A stretch of 64,000 nucleotides of DNA from Streptomyces sp. P3 (GTDB lineage: Bacteria; Actinomycetota; Actinomycetes; Streptomycetales; Streptomycetaceae). The stretch's first letter is position 1, and each line of letters starts with the position of its first letter. Below are positions 30,077-39,585 of the stretch, piece after piece. The stretch lies in assembly GCA_016893485.2 (NCBI GenBank), contig JAFEKX020000001.1:8263501-8327500 (forward strand), read 5' to 3'. Both the position numbers and the translations under genes were made by a program. The notes beneath the pieces were generated by a model. It saw only the letters and a program-made list of their open reading frames with translations. It did not search any database and was not told the DNA's origin.

Positions 30077-30874
30077 TCAGCCCAGGTACCCCATGCGGTG
30101 GCTGATCTCCTCGGCCCCCTTCACCAGCACCGGAGCCAGCTCGTGCAGCCGCTCCTCGGTGAACCGGTACGCGGGACCCGAGGCACTGACCGCCGCGATG
30201 ACCGCGCCGTCCCGGTCGCGCACCGGCGCCGCCACGGCGTGCAGTCCGAGCTCCAGCTCCTCGAGCGTCCAGGCGTAGCCGCGCTCCCGTGCCTCGGCGA
30301 GGTTCTTCTCCAGCTTGGTCTTCGAGGTCAGGGTGCGCGGGGTGACCTTCTTCAGGCCGGCCTCCGACAGCAGCGCGGCACGCTCCTTGGCGGGCAGGTG
30401 GGCCAGCAGGACCTTGCCGCTGGAGGTGGCGTGCAACGGGGTGAGTTCACCTACCCAGTTGTGCGCGGTGACCGCGCCGGGGCCGCGCACCTCGTACAGG
30501 TTGATCGCGTACTGCTCCTGCATGACCGCGATGTTGACGGTCTCGCCGATCTCCTCGGCGAGCCGCTCGCAGACCGGGCGGCCCTGCTGCGTGATGTCGA
30601 TACGGCCGGTGACCGCGCCCGCGAGCCGCACGATCCCGAAGCCGAGCCGGTACTTCCCGCGCTCACCCGCCTGCTCCACCAGACCGCGCGCCTCCAGCGC
30701 CCCGAGCAGTCGGAACGCGGTCGACTTGTGAACGTCGATCTCGCCGGCCACCTCGCTGACACCGGCCTCGCCGCGTTGGGCCAAGATCTCCAGCACGCTG
30801 ATGGCACGGTCCACGGACTGCACTCCGCCGGACTGCGAACCTGACGTTTCAGTATCTGGACTGTAGTTGCTCAC
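30077..30874 (-). CDS. IclR-family transcriptional regulator, probable controller of the betaine island
   Basis: An intact protein of 265 residues. The N-terminal winged helix reads SVDRAISVLEILAQRGEAG and EIDVHKSTAFRLLGALEARG. The effector domain has LHATSSGKVLLAHLPA, RGYAWTLEELELGLHAVAAP and VIAAVSASGPAYR, all typical of IclR. Start GTG 30874 has no ribosome site; a TATAGT hexamer ends six bases upstream, so the mRNA may be leaderless. Operator-like GTTGCTCACAGCGAAAC (30866-30882) overlaps the start codon and promoter, which suggests autoregulation. As the only regulator between the betaine genes it is the best candidate to bind the shared repeat; the ligand could be betaine, dimethylglycine or a downstream product. 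Confidence 0.85.
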   Translation of the reverse strand: MSNYSPDTETSGSQSGGVQSVDRAISVLEILAQRGEAGVSEVAGEIDVHKSTAFRLLGALEARGLVEQAGERGKYRLGFGIVRLAGAVTGRIDITQQGRPVCERLAEEIGETVNIAVMQEQYAINLYEVRGPGAVTAHNWVGELTPLHATSSGKVLLAHLPAKERAALLSEAGLKKVTPRTLTSKTKLEKNLAEARERGYAWTLEELELGLHAVAAPVRDRDGAVIAAVSASGPAYRFTEERLHELAPVLVKGAEEISHRMGYLG

Positions 30875-30886
30875 AGCGAAACTATA
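30866..30886 (-). promoter_or_regulatory. iclR promoter with betaine-regulon repeat, site C
   Basis: The 17-mer at 30866-30882 (GTTGCTCACAGCGAAAC) differs from the consensus at two half-site positions. On the minus strand a TATAGT -10 hexamer (30881-30886) ends six bases before the GTG start, the spacing expected of a leaderless transcript. Repressor binding would cover both. Confidence 0.5.
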
Positions 30887-31046
30887 CGCGTAGTGCGGTA
30901 CAACGTGTTTACAGCGAGGACTCTGATCAGGCCCTTTTGCCTGGTAGGGGGTGGTGTGCGGGGTCGGGGAAGCCGGGGCGGGTGCCAGGCGGTCGAAAGC
31001 TCGCGCATACGCCTTCCACAGCTCCGGGCGCCTGTCAACTCCCCCT

Positions 31047-31749
31047 TCACTCAACCGAGTTGATCCCGCCGTCCCCGTAGGCGTCCACCGGAGTGACGCG
31101 CCGCGGGAGGACGGCAGTTGGCCGACCGCTTGCTGCCAGGCGGCCTCAACTGCCTTACGGGCCTGTGTGGTTGCCTCGCCGATGTCGCCGGTGAGGTGGA
31201 CGGGATCGCCGACGTGGACGTGGAGGTCGGGGCGGCGCAGCGGTGCGGTGACGACGCCGGCGAGCTGCTTGACCCGCCCGCCGGAGACGATCCGCCGGGC
31301 ACCGGCATGTCCGAGCGGGACGACGGGCGCCCCGGTGGTGAGCGCGAGGCGGGCCAGACCGGTGCGGAAGGTGCCGGGTCCGCGGTCCGCGGAGTCCCGG
31401 CGGCGGGGAGTCCGCCCTCGGGGTAGATCACCACGATCCGCCCGGCGGCGAGCCTCGGCCGCCAGATCCAGCGCCGCCGCCGCGCTACGGCTGCCCCGGT
31501 GCACCGGTATGTGGCCCTCGCGGGTGAGACGGCGGCCGAGTACGGGGACCTTCCACAGTCCCGCGGTGACGAGGACGACCGGCTCGACGCACAGCCGGTG
31601 CAGCGCGGCCAGGACGAGCCCGGGATCGGCGAGGGCGGTGTGGTTGGGCGCGACGATGCTGCCGGGTGCGATGGAGCGGCCGTCCCGGCGGTGGTCACGG
31701 TCAGGCGGCCGAGGAGGGGGACGACGGTACGGGCGAAGGCGCTGAGCAC
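31047..31749 (-). CDS. 1-acyl-sn-glycerol-3-phosphate acyltransferase (PlsC-like), frameshifted
   Basis: GTG 31749 starts VLSAFARTVVPLLGRL. Acyltransferase motif NHTALADP (NHx4D) is followed by REGHIPVHRGSRSAAAALDL, then VVIYPEGGL (the PEGT-like motif III) and LARLALTTGAPVVPLGHAG (motif IV). At least three one-base losses are needed to join these (near 31680, 31445 and 31405), plus one near the end giving a natural terminus VDAYGDGGINSVE at 31047-31049. About 235 residues. It acylates lysophosphatidate or a related acceptor at the membrane. It interrupts the betaine island without an obvious functional link. Confidence 0.75.
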
Positions 31750-31828
31750 GTGGTGCCGACTCTCTGATCTGCCGGTGGTGCCCGGAATGTGGACGTCTGT
31801 ATCGTCACGCGGCGGGCGGCCGGGGGCA

Positions 31829-31844
31829 TGAGTACGCGTACTCA
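31829..31844. promoter_or_regulatory. Perfect 16-bp palindrome upstream of plsC
   Basis: TGAGTACGCGTACTCA is fully self-complementary and lies 80 bases upstream of the plsC-like start on its coding strand. This is a good candidate operator for a dimeric regulator. I cannot name the factor. Confidence 0.5.
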
Positions 31845-31918
31845 CCGCACCGGAAGTACGCCGTCCCTCACCTCGGTACCGCCACGGTGTCCCGCGTCCA
31901 CCGTGGGAACGGGACGGT

Positions 31919-33898
31919 TCAGCCCCTCGGAAGCGAGATCCTGAAGACTCCGCTCTCGTGTCCCACGACCACGTCGGAACCCGCGGCGGCCAAGCAGGTG
32001 ACGGCCACGTCCAGGACCATGTGCTGGAGGGTGCCGGTCGTCGGCTCCCACACCCGCAGGCCGTGCCCGCGTCTGCTGCCGCAGACCAGGAGGCCGCGAC
32101 CGTCGTCCGACATGGTGGCGGCCATGACCGGAGGACCGGCGATGCCTGTCGAGGGGGCAGGCCCTCGCCCACCGGCGTTCCGGTGGCAGGGTCCCAGAGC
32201 ATGACCGTGCCGCGCTCGTCGACGGTGGCCAGGAGGGTTCCGTCGGCGGTGGGAACCGCCACGACAGCTGCCACCCGGTGTCCGGCATCGCTGAGCGCGC
32301 GTTCCGTCAACTGCACGGCCGCGCCCGGGTCCCAGGAGTCGTCGACGGCCGGATCCCACATGTGCACGCCGCCCTGGGTGTCCACGGCCGCGACCAGCGT
32401 GCCGCCGCCGGAGACCGGGACGGCGGTGATCGAACGGATCGGACGGCCGGAGGATTGAGCCGCCCGACGGCTTCACCCGTGGCCGGATTCCTCAACCGGA
32501 CCGCGCCCCGGGAGGTGGCGGTGACGAGGAGAGTCCGTCCGTCGGCCAGGGACGCGCCGCACATCCCCGTCACCTCACCGAGCCAGTTGGCCACGGGCGC
32601 GAGAACCGGCCGCCCGGTGACGGCGTCCCACAACCCGATCGACCCGCTGTCGCCTCCGCTCACGAGCAGGACGCGGTCATCGGCGAGGGGCAGAGCCGTC
32701 AACGAGCGGACACGGTCGGCGTGCCCCGACAGCGGGCCGTGGACGAGCCGGCCATCGGCCATGTCCCACAGACACACCCCGCTCCGGCCCCCGTCCCCGG
32801 CACCGGCCACGAGGGTCGTCCCGTCGGGGAGGGACGCCACCGTCAGTGCGTCCACGGCGCCGGAGGAACCCGGCACGGCATCCGAGAACGCCGTCATACG
32901 ACCCCAGGGCGTGCCGTCGGCCGCGACGAGAGCGTTCCCGTCCTGCCGCAGACGGGTAGTCTCCCCTGAAGTTTCACCCGCCGCGGCTTCCGCGGCTGGT
33001 TCACCTGCCGTCGGCTGCGGCGCCGATGTCCGTGCGGGACCACTCCGAGGCCGTGCCCCCTCCGGGCCCTCCACCAGGCCGTCGGCGGTCGTCCAGGTCT
33101 GTTCGCAGTTCCAGCAGCTGAAGTGGCCTGTGAGCAGGGCCAGTTGGCGGGCCCATTCGGCTCCGGCCCAGCGCGGGGTGCCCTTGGCCGCGACCATCCC
33201 GGCGACCAGGCACAGGACGGCCGACCCCGGTGCTTCGGCGGGCACGCCTGCCGTCGCGACCTCGCGTGCCACCCGCAGGAAGGGTTCCCACTCCTGGCCC
33301 AGCCTCTCGCCCCGCAACGCGTCGGCGACCTCGCTCCAGGGGTGCTGTCCCTGACGGGCATGATCGGCCGGATCGGCCAACTGGGGGCTGCGAACGGCGG
33401 ATGCACCGGGTCCACGAAGAAGGTGAGGAGCTCGGTGTCGTACCCGCACCCGGGGCACACCAACTGAAGGTAACTCTCCCCGGGTTCGACCCGCCACAGC
33501 GCCGCCCCGATGTGGTGTCCGGCGAAGGCCGCGCAGCTCAGGGCGAGTTGGCCGCACACCCTCGCGGGAGCGCCGGCGGCGAGGAAGCTCCGCACGGCTG
33601 CCTGCTCGGCCCGCCGGAGCGCGGCACTGAACCCCGCGTCCAGGTCGGCCGGAACAGGGGGCCTGTCCTCCGCCGTCACGATGAAGCCCATGTCCACCCA
33701 GAAGTCCACGGACTGCTCCGGTGGCAGCGCCGCTGCCGCCTCGACGAGACGGGGCAGCACGGCGTAGGCGCTCTCGGAGACGGTTCCGTCGGCCAGCAGG
33801 TCGTCCGTCACGTGTGTCAGGAGCACCCGCACCTCCTCGGCAGTCACACCTTTGAGGTCACTCCAACGTGGGCTGTTCAGCGGCAGCTTCGGAATCAT
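31919..33898 (-). CDS. WD40-type beta-propeller protein with N-terminal domain, frameshifted
   Basis: ATG 33898 (MIPKLPLNSPRWSDLKGV). Residues 1-180 are an unassigned domain containing LVCPGCGYDTEL. A second Cys pair (SCWNCEQTW) lies near residue 255, so a zinc ribbon is possible. A low-complexity Ala/Pro/Glu/Thr linker follows, then at least five propeller blades with WD-like endings: VCLWDMADGRLV, IGLWDAVTGRPV, VRLRNPATGEAV, VHMWDPAVDDSW and VMLWDPATGTPV. Frame breaks lie near 33340-33356, 32452-32460 and 32155-32162. Repaired length is about 660 residues. There is no signal peptide. Function unknown; WD40 propellers are usually protein-interaction scaffolds. Nothing ties it to betaine metabolism except position. 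Confidence 0.7.
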
Positions 33899-33999
33899 GG
33901 AGTGAGTCTCGCAGCCGGCAGTGACAAGCGACGGGGAGAGGGAACGGGAGCCGACCGGAGTGGCTCAGGCCGGGAAACAGGGCGGAAACCTGAGCCACT

Positions 34000-34032
34000 A
34001 GGTTGCGTGGCGCGCAACCTAGTGCGTATAGC
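34000..34032 (+). promoter_or_regulatory. betA promoter with betaine-regulon operator, site D
   Basis: The best copy of the repeat: GTTGCGTGGCGCGCAAC (34002-34018), with perfect inversion extended by AG/CT to 34000-34020. TTGCGT (34003-34008) and TATAGC (34027-34032), 18 bases apart, form a plausible promoter whose -35 lies inside the operator. The start codon of betA is at 34087. Confidence 0.65.
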
Positions 34033-34086
34033 GCTACTCGTATTAGCATGCGTCGCGTATCTACGGCGCGAGCGAGACGAGAGATC

Positions 34087-36044
34087 ATGGCTCCCCTGCA
34101 ATACGACTTCGTCATCGTCGGCGGTGGATCCGCCGGCAGCGCACTGGCGAACCGGCTCTCCGCGGACCCGGCCCACCAGGTGCTCGTCCTGGAGGCCGGC
34201 AGGCCCGACTACCCGTGGGACCTCTTCATCCACATGCCGGCCGCGCTGACCTATCCCATCGGCAGCCGGTTCTACGACTGGAAGTACGAGTCGGAACCCG
34301 AGCCCCACATGGGCGGCCGGCGCGTCTACCACGCCCGCGGCAAGGTCCTCGGCGGTTCCAGCAGCATCAACGGCATGATCTTCCAGCGCGGCAACCCGAT
34401 GGACTACGAGCGCTGGGCCGCCGACGCCGGCATGGAGAACTGGGACTACGCGCACTGCCTGCCGTACTTCCGGCGGATGGAGAACTGCCTCGCGGCCGAC
34501 CCCGACGACGAGTTCCGCGGCCACGACGGACCGCTCGTCCTCGAACGCGGGCCCGCCACCAACCCGTTGTTCGGCGCGTTCCTCGACGCCGTGCAGGAGG
34601 CGGGGTATCCGCGCACCGACGACGTCAACGGCTACCGGCAGGAGGGCTTCGCGCCCTTCGACCGCAACGTCAGCCGCGGGCGGCGACTGTCCGCGTCCAA
34701 GGCCTACTTGAAGCCCGTGCGCAAGCGGCCCAACCTCACCGTCACCACCCGCGCGATGGTCACCCGCGTCCTCTTCGAGGGCAAGAAGGCCGTCGGCGTC
34801 GAGTACCGGCACCGCGGCAAGGTGCGGCAGGTGCGGGCCCGTGAGGTCATCCTGTGCGGCGGGGCGATCAACTCCCCCAGTTGCTTCAGCTTTCGGGTGT
34901 CGGCAACGCGAAGGAGCTGAGCGCGCTCGGTGTCGACGTCGTCCACAATCTGCCGGGCGTCGGCGAGAACATGCAGGACCACCTGGAGGTGTACATCCAG
35001 TACGCCTGCAAGCAACCCGTCTCCATGCAGCCGTACATGGCGAAGTGGCGCGCCCCCTTCATCGGGCTGCAGTGGCTCTTCCGCAGGGGGCCCGCCGCGA
35101 CGAACCACTTCGAGGCCGGCGGGTTCGCCCGGAGCAACGAGGACGTCGACTACCCCAACCTGATGTTCCACTTCCTGCCGATCGCGGTCCGGTACGACGG
35201 GTCGTCGCCCGCGGGTGGCCATGGCTACCAGGTGCACGTCGGGCCGATGTACTCCGACGCGATCGGCTCCGTGAAGATCAAGAGCAGGGATCCGCTGGAG
35301 CATCCGGCGCTGCGCTTCAACTACCTGTCCACGGAGCAGGACCGGCGTGAGTGGGTCGAGTCGATCCGGGTCGCGCGCGAACTGCTGAACCAGCCGGCGC
35401 TCGCTCCGTACAACGACGGGGAGATCTCGCCCGGGCCGTCCGTGTCGAGTGACGAGGAGATCCTCGCCTGGGTGGCCAAGGAGGGGGAGACGGCTCTGCA
35501 TCCGTCCTGCACCTGCAAGATGGGCACGGATGAGATGGCTGTCGTCGACCCCGGGAGCATGCGGGTGCACGGGGTGGAGGGGCTGCGGGTTGTCGACGCG
35601 TCCGTGATGCCGTACGTGACCAACGGGAACATCTACGCGCCGGTGATGATGATCGCGGAGAAGGCGGCGGATCTGATTCTGGGGAAGGAGCCGCTAGCTG
35701 CTTCGGATGCTGTGTATTACCGGCACCGGGATGCCGCCCTGGGGCTCCGCCCCAGACCCCCGTCGGCCCTGAAGGGGCCTCGTCCTCAAACGCCGGACGG
35801 GCTGAGCAATGCGGGCCCGTGTTCCAAGGCGGGGGTGCCGGCCTGCGTCCCAGGCTTTCGGAGACGGGCCCGGCACCCCAAGTCCCGTCCCCCGAAGCCG
35901 TATACAGCGCACCCCTCACCGGAACACGACCGTACGATTCCCGTCCACCATCACCCGGCTCTCGCTGTGCCACTTCACCGCGTGCGCCAGCACCTGTGCC
36001 TCCACGTCCCGCCCGACCGTCACCAGTTCGTCCGGGTCGAGTGA
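34087..36044 (+). CDS. betA: Choline dehydrogenase (GMC oxidoreductase), frameshifted; C-terminal end uncertain
   Basis: ATG 34087. FAD motif FVIVGGGSAGSALANRLS; GMC signature 1 GGSSSINGMIFQRGNPMDYE; signature 2 SGVGNAKELSALGVDVVHNL; catalytic His region HPSCTCKMG; C-terminal FAD segment NGNIYAPVMMIAEKAADLI. These are characteristic of BetA, which oxidises choline to betaine aldehyde at the membrane. One base is lost near 34876-34880. After YYRHRD (about 35730) the open frame runs on through a 65-bp dispersed repeat and into the convergent purU, stopping only at 36042-36044. That tail has no family similarity, so the real end is probably between 35735 and 35805 with another missing base. Controlled by operator D. 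Confidence 0.8.
35741..35805 (+). repeat. 65-bp dispersed intergenic repeat, copy 1
   Basis: It begins GGGGCTCCGCCCC and ends CCGGACGGGCTGA. It matches copy 2 (48158-48222, inverted) at 60 of 65 positions by eye. It sits at the 3' end of betA. Near-identical short elements with the core CTCAAACGCCGGACGGGCT are common between Streptomyces genes. Confidence 0.75.
35832..35879. terminator. Possible bidirectional terminator between betA and purU
   Basis: GGGGTGCCGG (35832-35841) pairs with CCGGCACCCC (35870-35879) across a 28-base loop in the convergent gap. There is no T run, as is usual in high-GC actinobacteria. Confidence 0.45.
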
Positions 36045-36787
36045 GTGGTCGACCCGGACCACGTCCTGGTCGATGATCTGGCCCTCGTCCAGTTCCGGGG
36101 TGACGTAGTGCGCGGTGGCGCCCACGAGCTTCACGCCCCGGTCGTAGGCCTGCTGGTAGGGGCGGGCGCCCTTGAAGCTGGGGAGGAAGGAGTGGTGGAT
36201 GTTGATGGCCTGGCCCTCCAGCTGCTTGCAGAGGTCGTCGGAGAGGATCTGCATGTAGCGGGCCAGTACGACCAGGTCGATGTCCAACTCCCTCACCAGG
36301 TCGAGGAGTCGGGCCTCCGCGTCCGCCTTCGTGTCCCTCGTGACGGGGATGTGGTGGAAGGGGATGCCGTAGGTCTCGGCGAGGCCCTCGAAGTCCCGGT
36401 GGTTGGAGACGATCGCCGGGATCTCGATGTTGAGGGCCCCCGTGCGCCTTCGGAACAGCAGGTCGTTCAGGCAGTGGCCGAACCTGGACACCATGATCAG
36501 GGTACGGGTGGGGGTGGAGGCGTCCCGGAGGGTCCAGGAGATGCGATGGGCCTCGGCGACCGGGCCGAATCGGTAACGCAGTGTTTTCAGGTCGGCGTTT
36601 GGATCGGAAACGTCGAAGTGGACCCTCATGAAGAAGCGGCCCTTGAGCCGGTCGTCGAATTGCTGGCTTTCGAGGATGTTGCCGGAGTTCCGACGAGAAA
36701 GCCGCTCACGGCATGGACCAGCCCGGCGCTGTCCGGACACGAGAGGGTGAGGACGAATTCGCGGCCAGGGTGCGGTCGAGGGGACAT
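35916..36787 (-). CDS. purU: Formyltetrahydrofolate deformylase, frameshifted
   Basis: ATG 36787 follows GGAGG. The N-terminal ACT domain begins FVLTLSCPDSAGLVHAVSGF. The formyltransferase-like domain has LIMVSRFGHCLNDLL, IVSNHRDFEGLAETYGIPF, VLARYMQILSDDL, INIHHSFLPSFKGARPY with the catalytic Asn/His, and ELDEGQIIDQDVVRVDH with the catalytic Asp. The frame changes near 36690-36700. Repaired length about 290 residues. It releases formate and THF from 10-formyl-THF. In this island it would recycle folate loaded with one-carbon units by dimethylglycine and sarcosine oxidation. Divergent from the betaine aldehyde dehydrogenase, with three operator-like sites between them. Confidence 0.85.
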
Positions 36788-36801
36788 GAGCGGCCTCCGT
36801 C

Positions 36802-36837
36802 GGTGCGTATTGCACAACAAGGTGAGCGATACGCAAC
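36802..36837 (-). promoter_or_regulatory. Two betaine-regulon repeats before purU, sites E and F
   Basis: On the purU coding strand, GTTGTGCAATACGCACC (36802-36818) and GTTGCGTATCGCTCACC (36821-36837) lie 15 and 34 bases upstream of ATG. Each keeps the 17-bp spacing with two half-site changes. Tandem weaker sites suggest cooperative binding. Confidence 0.5.
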
Positions 36838-36965
36838 ATGGTTGAGCCGGGCGGCGCTCGCGGTCAAGGGGCGGCGGGGCAATGGGCCGCATGGCGAAAT
36901 CGTCATCCGCCAACCCCTTGACGTATGTCTGCACATTCGCCAGGGTGTTCCACCACAAGCAATAC

Positions 36966-36982
36966 GGTGCACGATGCGCAAC
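36966..36982 (+). promoter_or_regulatory. Betaine-regulon repeat before betaine aldehyde dehydrogenase, site G
   Basis: GGTGCACGATGCGCAAC has a perfect right half-site CGCAAC and two changes in the left half. It ends 25 bases before the GTG start at 37008, so a bound repressor would block transcription of betB and the transporter genes behind it. Confidence 0.5.
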
Positions 36983-37007
36983 GGAATTCGCTCGAAGGGC
37001 TCCACAC

Positions 37008-38476
37008 GTGGCAGACCTGTATGTGGACGGAGAATGGCGCGACGCGGTGGCCGGCGGTCACCGTGACATCCGCTGTCCCGCCGACGGCACGCTCGCCGCG
37101 ACCGTGTCCGAGGGAACGCGTCCCGACACCGAGGCCGCGATCGGCGCGGCCCGCCGCGCCTTCGACGAAGGGCCCTGGCCGCGCACCTCCGAACGGGAGC
37201 GCGGGGCCCTGCTGTTGCGCACCGCCGACCTCATCGAGCGTGACGCCAAGGAGTTCGCCCGCGCCGAGTCGTTGGACACCGGCAAGCGGCTGGTGGAGAG
37301 CGAGTACGACATCGCCGACGTCGTCTCCTGCTTCCGTTACTACGGCGGGATCGGCGGCACCGACGCCGGACGCGTCATCGACACCGGGCGTGACGACGCC
37401 GTAAGTCGCGTCGTCTACGAGCCCGTTGGGGTCTGCGGGCTGATCACGCCCTGGAACTACCCTCTGTTGCAGGCGAGTTGGAAGGTCGCTCCGGCGCTCC
37501 TCGCGGGGAACACCGTCGTCCTCAAGCCGAGTGAGCTGACGCCGTCCACGTCCATCCTGCTGATGCGTGCGCTGGAGGAGGCCGGGCTGCCCGCCGGGGC
37601 CGCCAATCTCGTGCTCGGTGCCGGGCCCGAGGTGGGGGCGCCGCTCTCCGAGAATCCCGACGTCGACATGGTCTCCTTCACCGGGGTGTGGAGACCGGCA
37701 AGCACATCATGGCCACCGCCGCCGCGACCGTGAAGAAGGTGGCGCTGGAACTGGGCGGCAAGAACCCCAACGTGGTCTTCGCCGACGCCGACTTCGAGAC
37801 GGCCGTGGACTTCGCGCTCACGGCCGTCTTCCTGCACTCGGGTCAAGTGTGTTCCGCCGGGGCCCGGTTGATCGTCGAGGACTCGCTGCACGACCGGTTC
37901 GTGGACGAAGTGGTGCGGCGGGCGCGGCAGATCAGGCTCGGCGGTCCCTTCGACCCCGAGGCCGAGACCGGGGCGCTGATCTCCGCGCGGCACCTGGAGA
38001 AGGTCGAGGCGTACGTCGCGGCGGGCATCGCCGAGGGCGCCGTACTGCGGTGCGGCGGTGAGCGGCCGGACGAACTCGCCCTCGCCGACGGGTACTTCTA
38101 CCCGCCGACCGTCCTCGACGCGTGCACGCAGGAGATGCGCGTGGTGCACGAGGAGTCCTTCGGACCCGTGCTGACCGTCGAGCGCTTCATCGACGAGGAC
38201 GACGCCGTACGCATCGCCAACGACACCGAGTACGGGCTCGCCGGCGCCGTCTGGACCCAGGACGCGGGCAAGGCCCAGCGGGTCGCGCGGCGGCTGCGGC
38301 ACGGCACGGTGTGGATCAACGACTACCACCCCTATATGCCGCAAGCGGAATGGGGTGGCTTCGGACACTCGGGCGTGGGCCGGGAGCTGGGACCGACCGG
38401 TCTGGACGAGTACCGAGAGCCCAAGCACATCTGGCAGAACATCCAACCCAGGCCGCAGCACTGGTTCCGCGGCTGA
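37008..38476 (+). CDS. betB: Betaine aldehyde dehydrogenase, frameshifted
   Basis: GTG 37008 (VADLYVDGEWRDA) follows GAAGGG. Motifs: GLITPWNYPLLQASWKVAPA with the catalytic Asn, KPSELTPSTSILLM, VKKVALELGGKNPNVVFADA with the base Glu, FLHSGQVCSAGARL with the nucleophilic Cys, and EESFGPVLTVERF. One G lost near 37684-37688 breaks the frame between FTG and VETGKHIM. Repaired length about 489 residues. It oxidises betaine aldehyde from BetA to glycine betaine with NAD(P). It is followed 20 bases later by the betaine transporter genes, so catabolic oxidation and uptake are co-transcribed. Confidence 0.85.
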
Positions 38477-38496
38477 ACGCCGAAAAGAGGTCGATC

Positions 38497-39585
38497 GTGA
38501 CCCCAGCACAGACCGAGGTGCCGCAGCGGCGCGGCACGCCCCAGGACTCGGGCCCCACCCCGGTCATTTCCGTGCGCAAGCTGTGGAAGGTGTTCGGGCC
38601 GAAGGCGGAACAGGTGCCCGGTTCCGAGGAGTTGTGCGGGCTCAGCCGCCGTGAGCTGATGGACCGCACCGGCTGCACCGCTGCCGTACGCGACGTCGAC
38701 TTCGAGGTCTCGCCCGGCGAGGTCTTCGTCGTCATGGGCCTGTCCGGCTCCGGGAAATCCACTCTCGTGCGCTGTCTGACCCGGCTGATCGAACCCACCG
38801 CCGGGGAGATCGTCTTCGAGGGCGAGGACATCCGGGACGCGGACGCCAAGCGGCTGCGCGAGCTGCGGCGCCGTAAGTTCTCCATGGTCTTCCAGCACTT
38901 CGGGCTGCTGCCGCACCGCCGGGTCGTCGACAACGTGTCGTTCGGCCTGGAGATCCGCGGCATGAGCAGGGCCGAGCGCAGCAAACGAGCCCTGGAAGTG
39001 GTCGAGTTGGTGGGGCTCTCCGGGTACGAGAACTCCTACCCCGACCAGCTCTCCGGAGGCATGCAGCAACGCGTCGGACTGGCACGGGCGTTGGCCGGTG
39101 ACCCGGACGTCCTCCTCTTCGACGAACCGTTCTCCGCGCTCGACCCGCTGATCCGCCGTGACATGCAGAACGAGGTCATCCGGCTGCACCACGAGGTCGG
39201 CAAGACGATGGTGTTCATCACCCACGACCTGTCCGAGGCCCTCAAGCTGGGCGACCGCATCCTCATCATGCGCGACGGCAAGATGGTGCAGTGCGGGACC
39301 GGGGACGAGCTGGTCGGCGCCCCCGCCGACGACTACGTCCGCGAGTTCGTGAAGGACGTGCCGCGCGGCGATGTCCTCACCCTGCGCTGGATCATGCGTC
39401 CCGCCGTGGACGAAGACGCCCTGGACGGGCCCGAGTTGGGCCCCGATGTCGTCGTACGCGAGGCCACCCGCGCGGTACTCGCGGCGGACAGGCCCGTCAA
39501 GGTCGTCGAGAACGGCAAGCTGCTCGGCATCGTCGGCGACGAGGAGATCCTCGCGGTCGTCGCCGGGCGGGAAGGCGACGCGTGA
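38497..39585 (+). CDS. proV: Glycine betaine/quaternary amine ABC transporter, ATP-binding subunit
   Basis: An intact 362-residue protein. GTG 38497 follows AAAAGAGG (38483-38490). Walker A GLSGSGKST, Q-loop MVFQHFGLLPHR, signature LSGGMQQRVGLARAL, Walker B VLLFDEPFSALD and switch VFITHDLSEA are all present. The N-terminal extension with a lysine-rich VRKLWKVFGPK opening and the C-terminal CBS-like regulatory tail (from about residue 285) match the ProV/OpuAA family. It powers import of glycine betaine. The stop overlaps the permease start (TGATG). Confidence 0.9.
   Translation: MTPAQTEVPQRRGTPQDSGPTPVISVRKLWKVFGPKAEQVPGSEELCGLSRRELMDRTGCTAAVRDVDFEVSPGEVFVVMGLSGSGKSTLVRCLTRLIEPTAGEIVFEGEDIRDADAKRLRELRRRKFSMVFQHFGLLPHRRVVDNVSFGLEIRGMSRAERSKRALEVVELVGLSGYENSYPDQLSGGMQQRVGLARALAGDPDVLLFDEPFSALDPLIRRDMQNEVIRLHHEVGKTMVFITHDLSEALKLGDRILIMRDGKMVQCGTGDELVGAPADDYVREFVKDVPRGDVLTLRWIMRPAVDEDALDGPELGPDVVVREATRAVLAADRPVKVVENGKLLGIVGDEEILAVVAGREGDA

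Noticed and set aside
30077..31504. A 475-residue frame joining PlsC to the IclR regulator
   Set aside because: The IclR domain begins at its own GTG with its own promoter. The PlsC part ends naturally at 31047-31049 in another frame.
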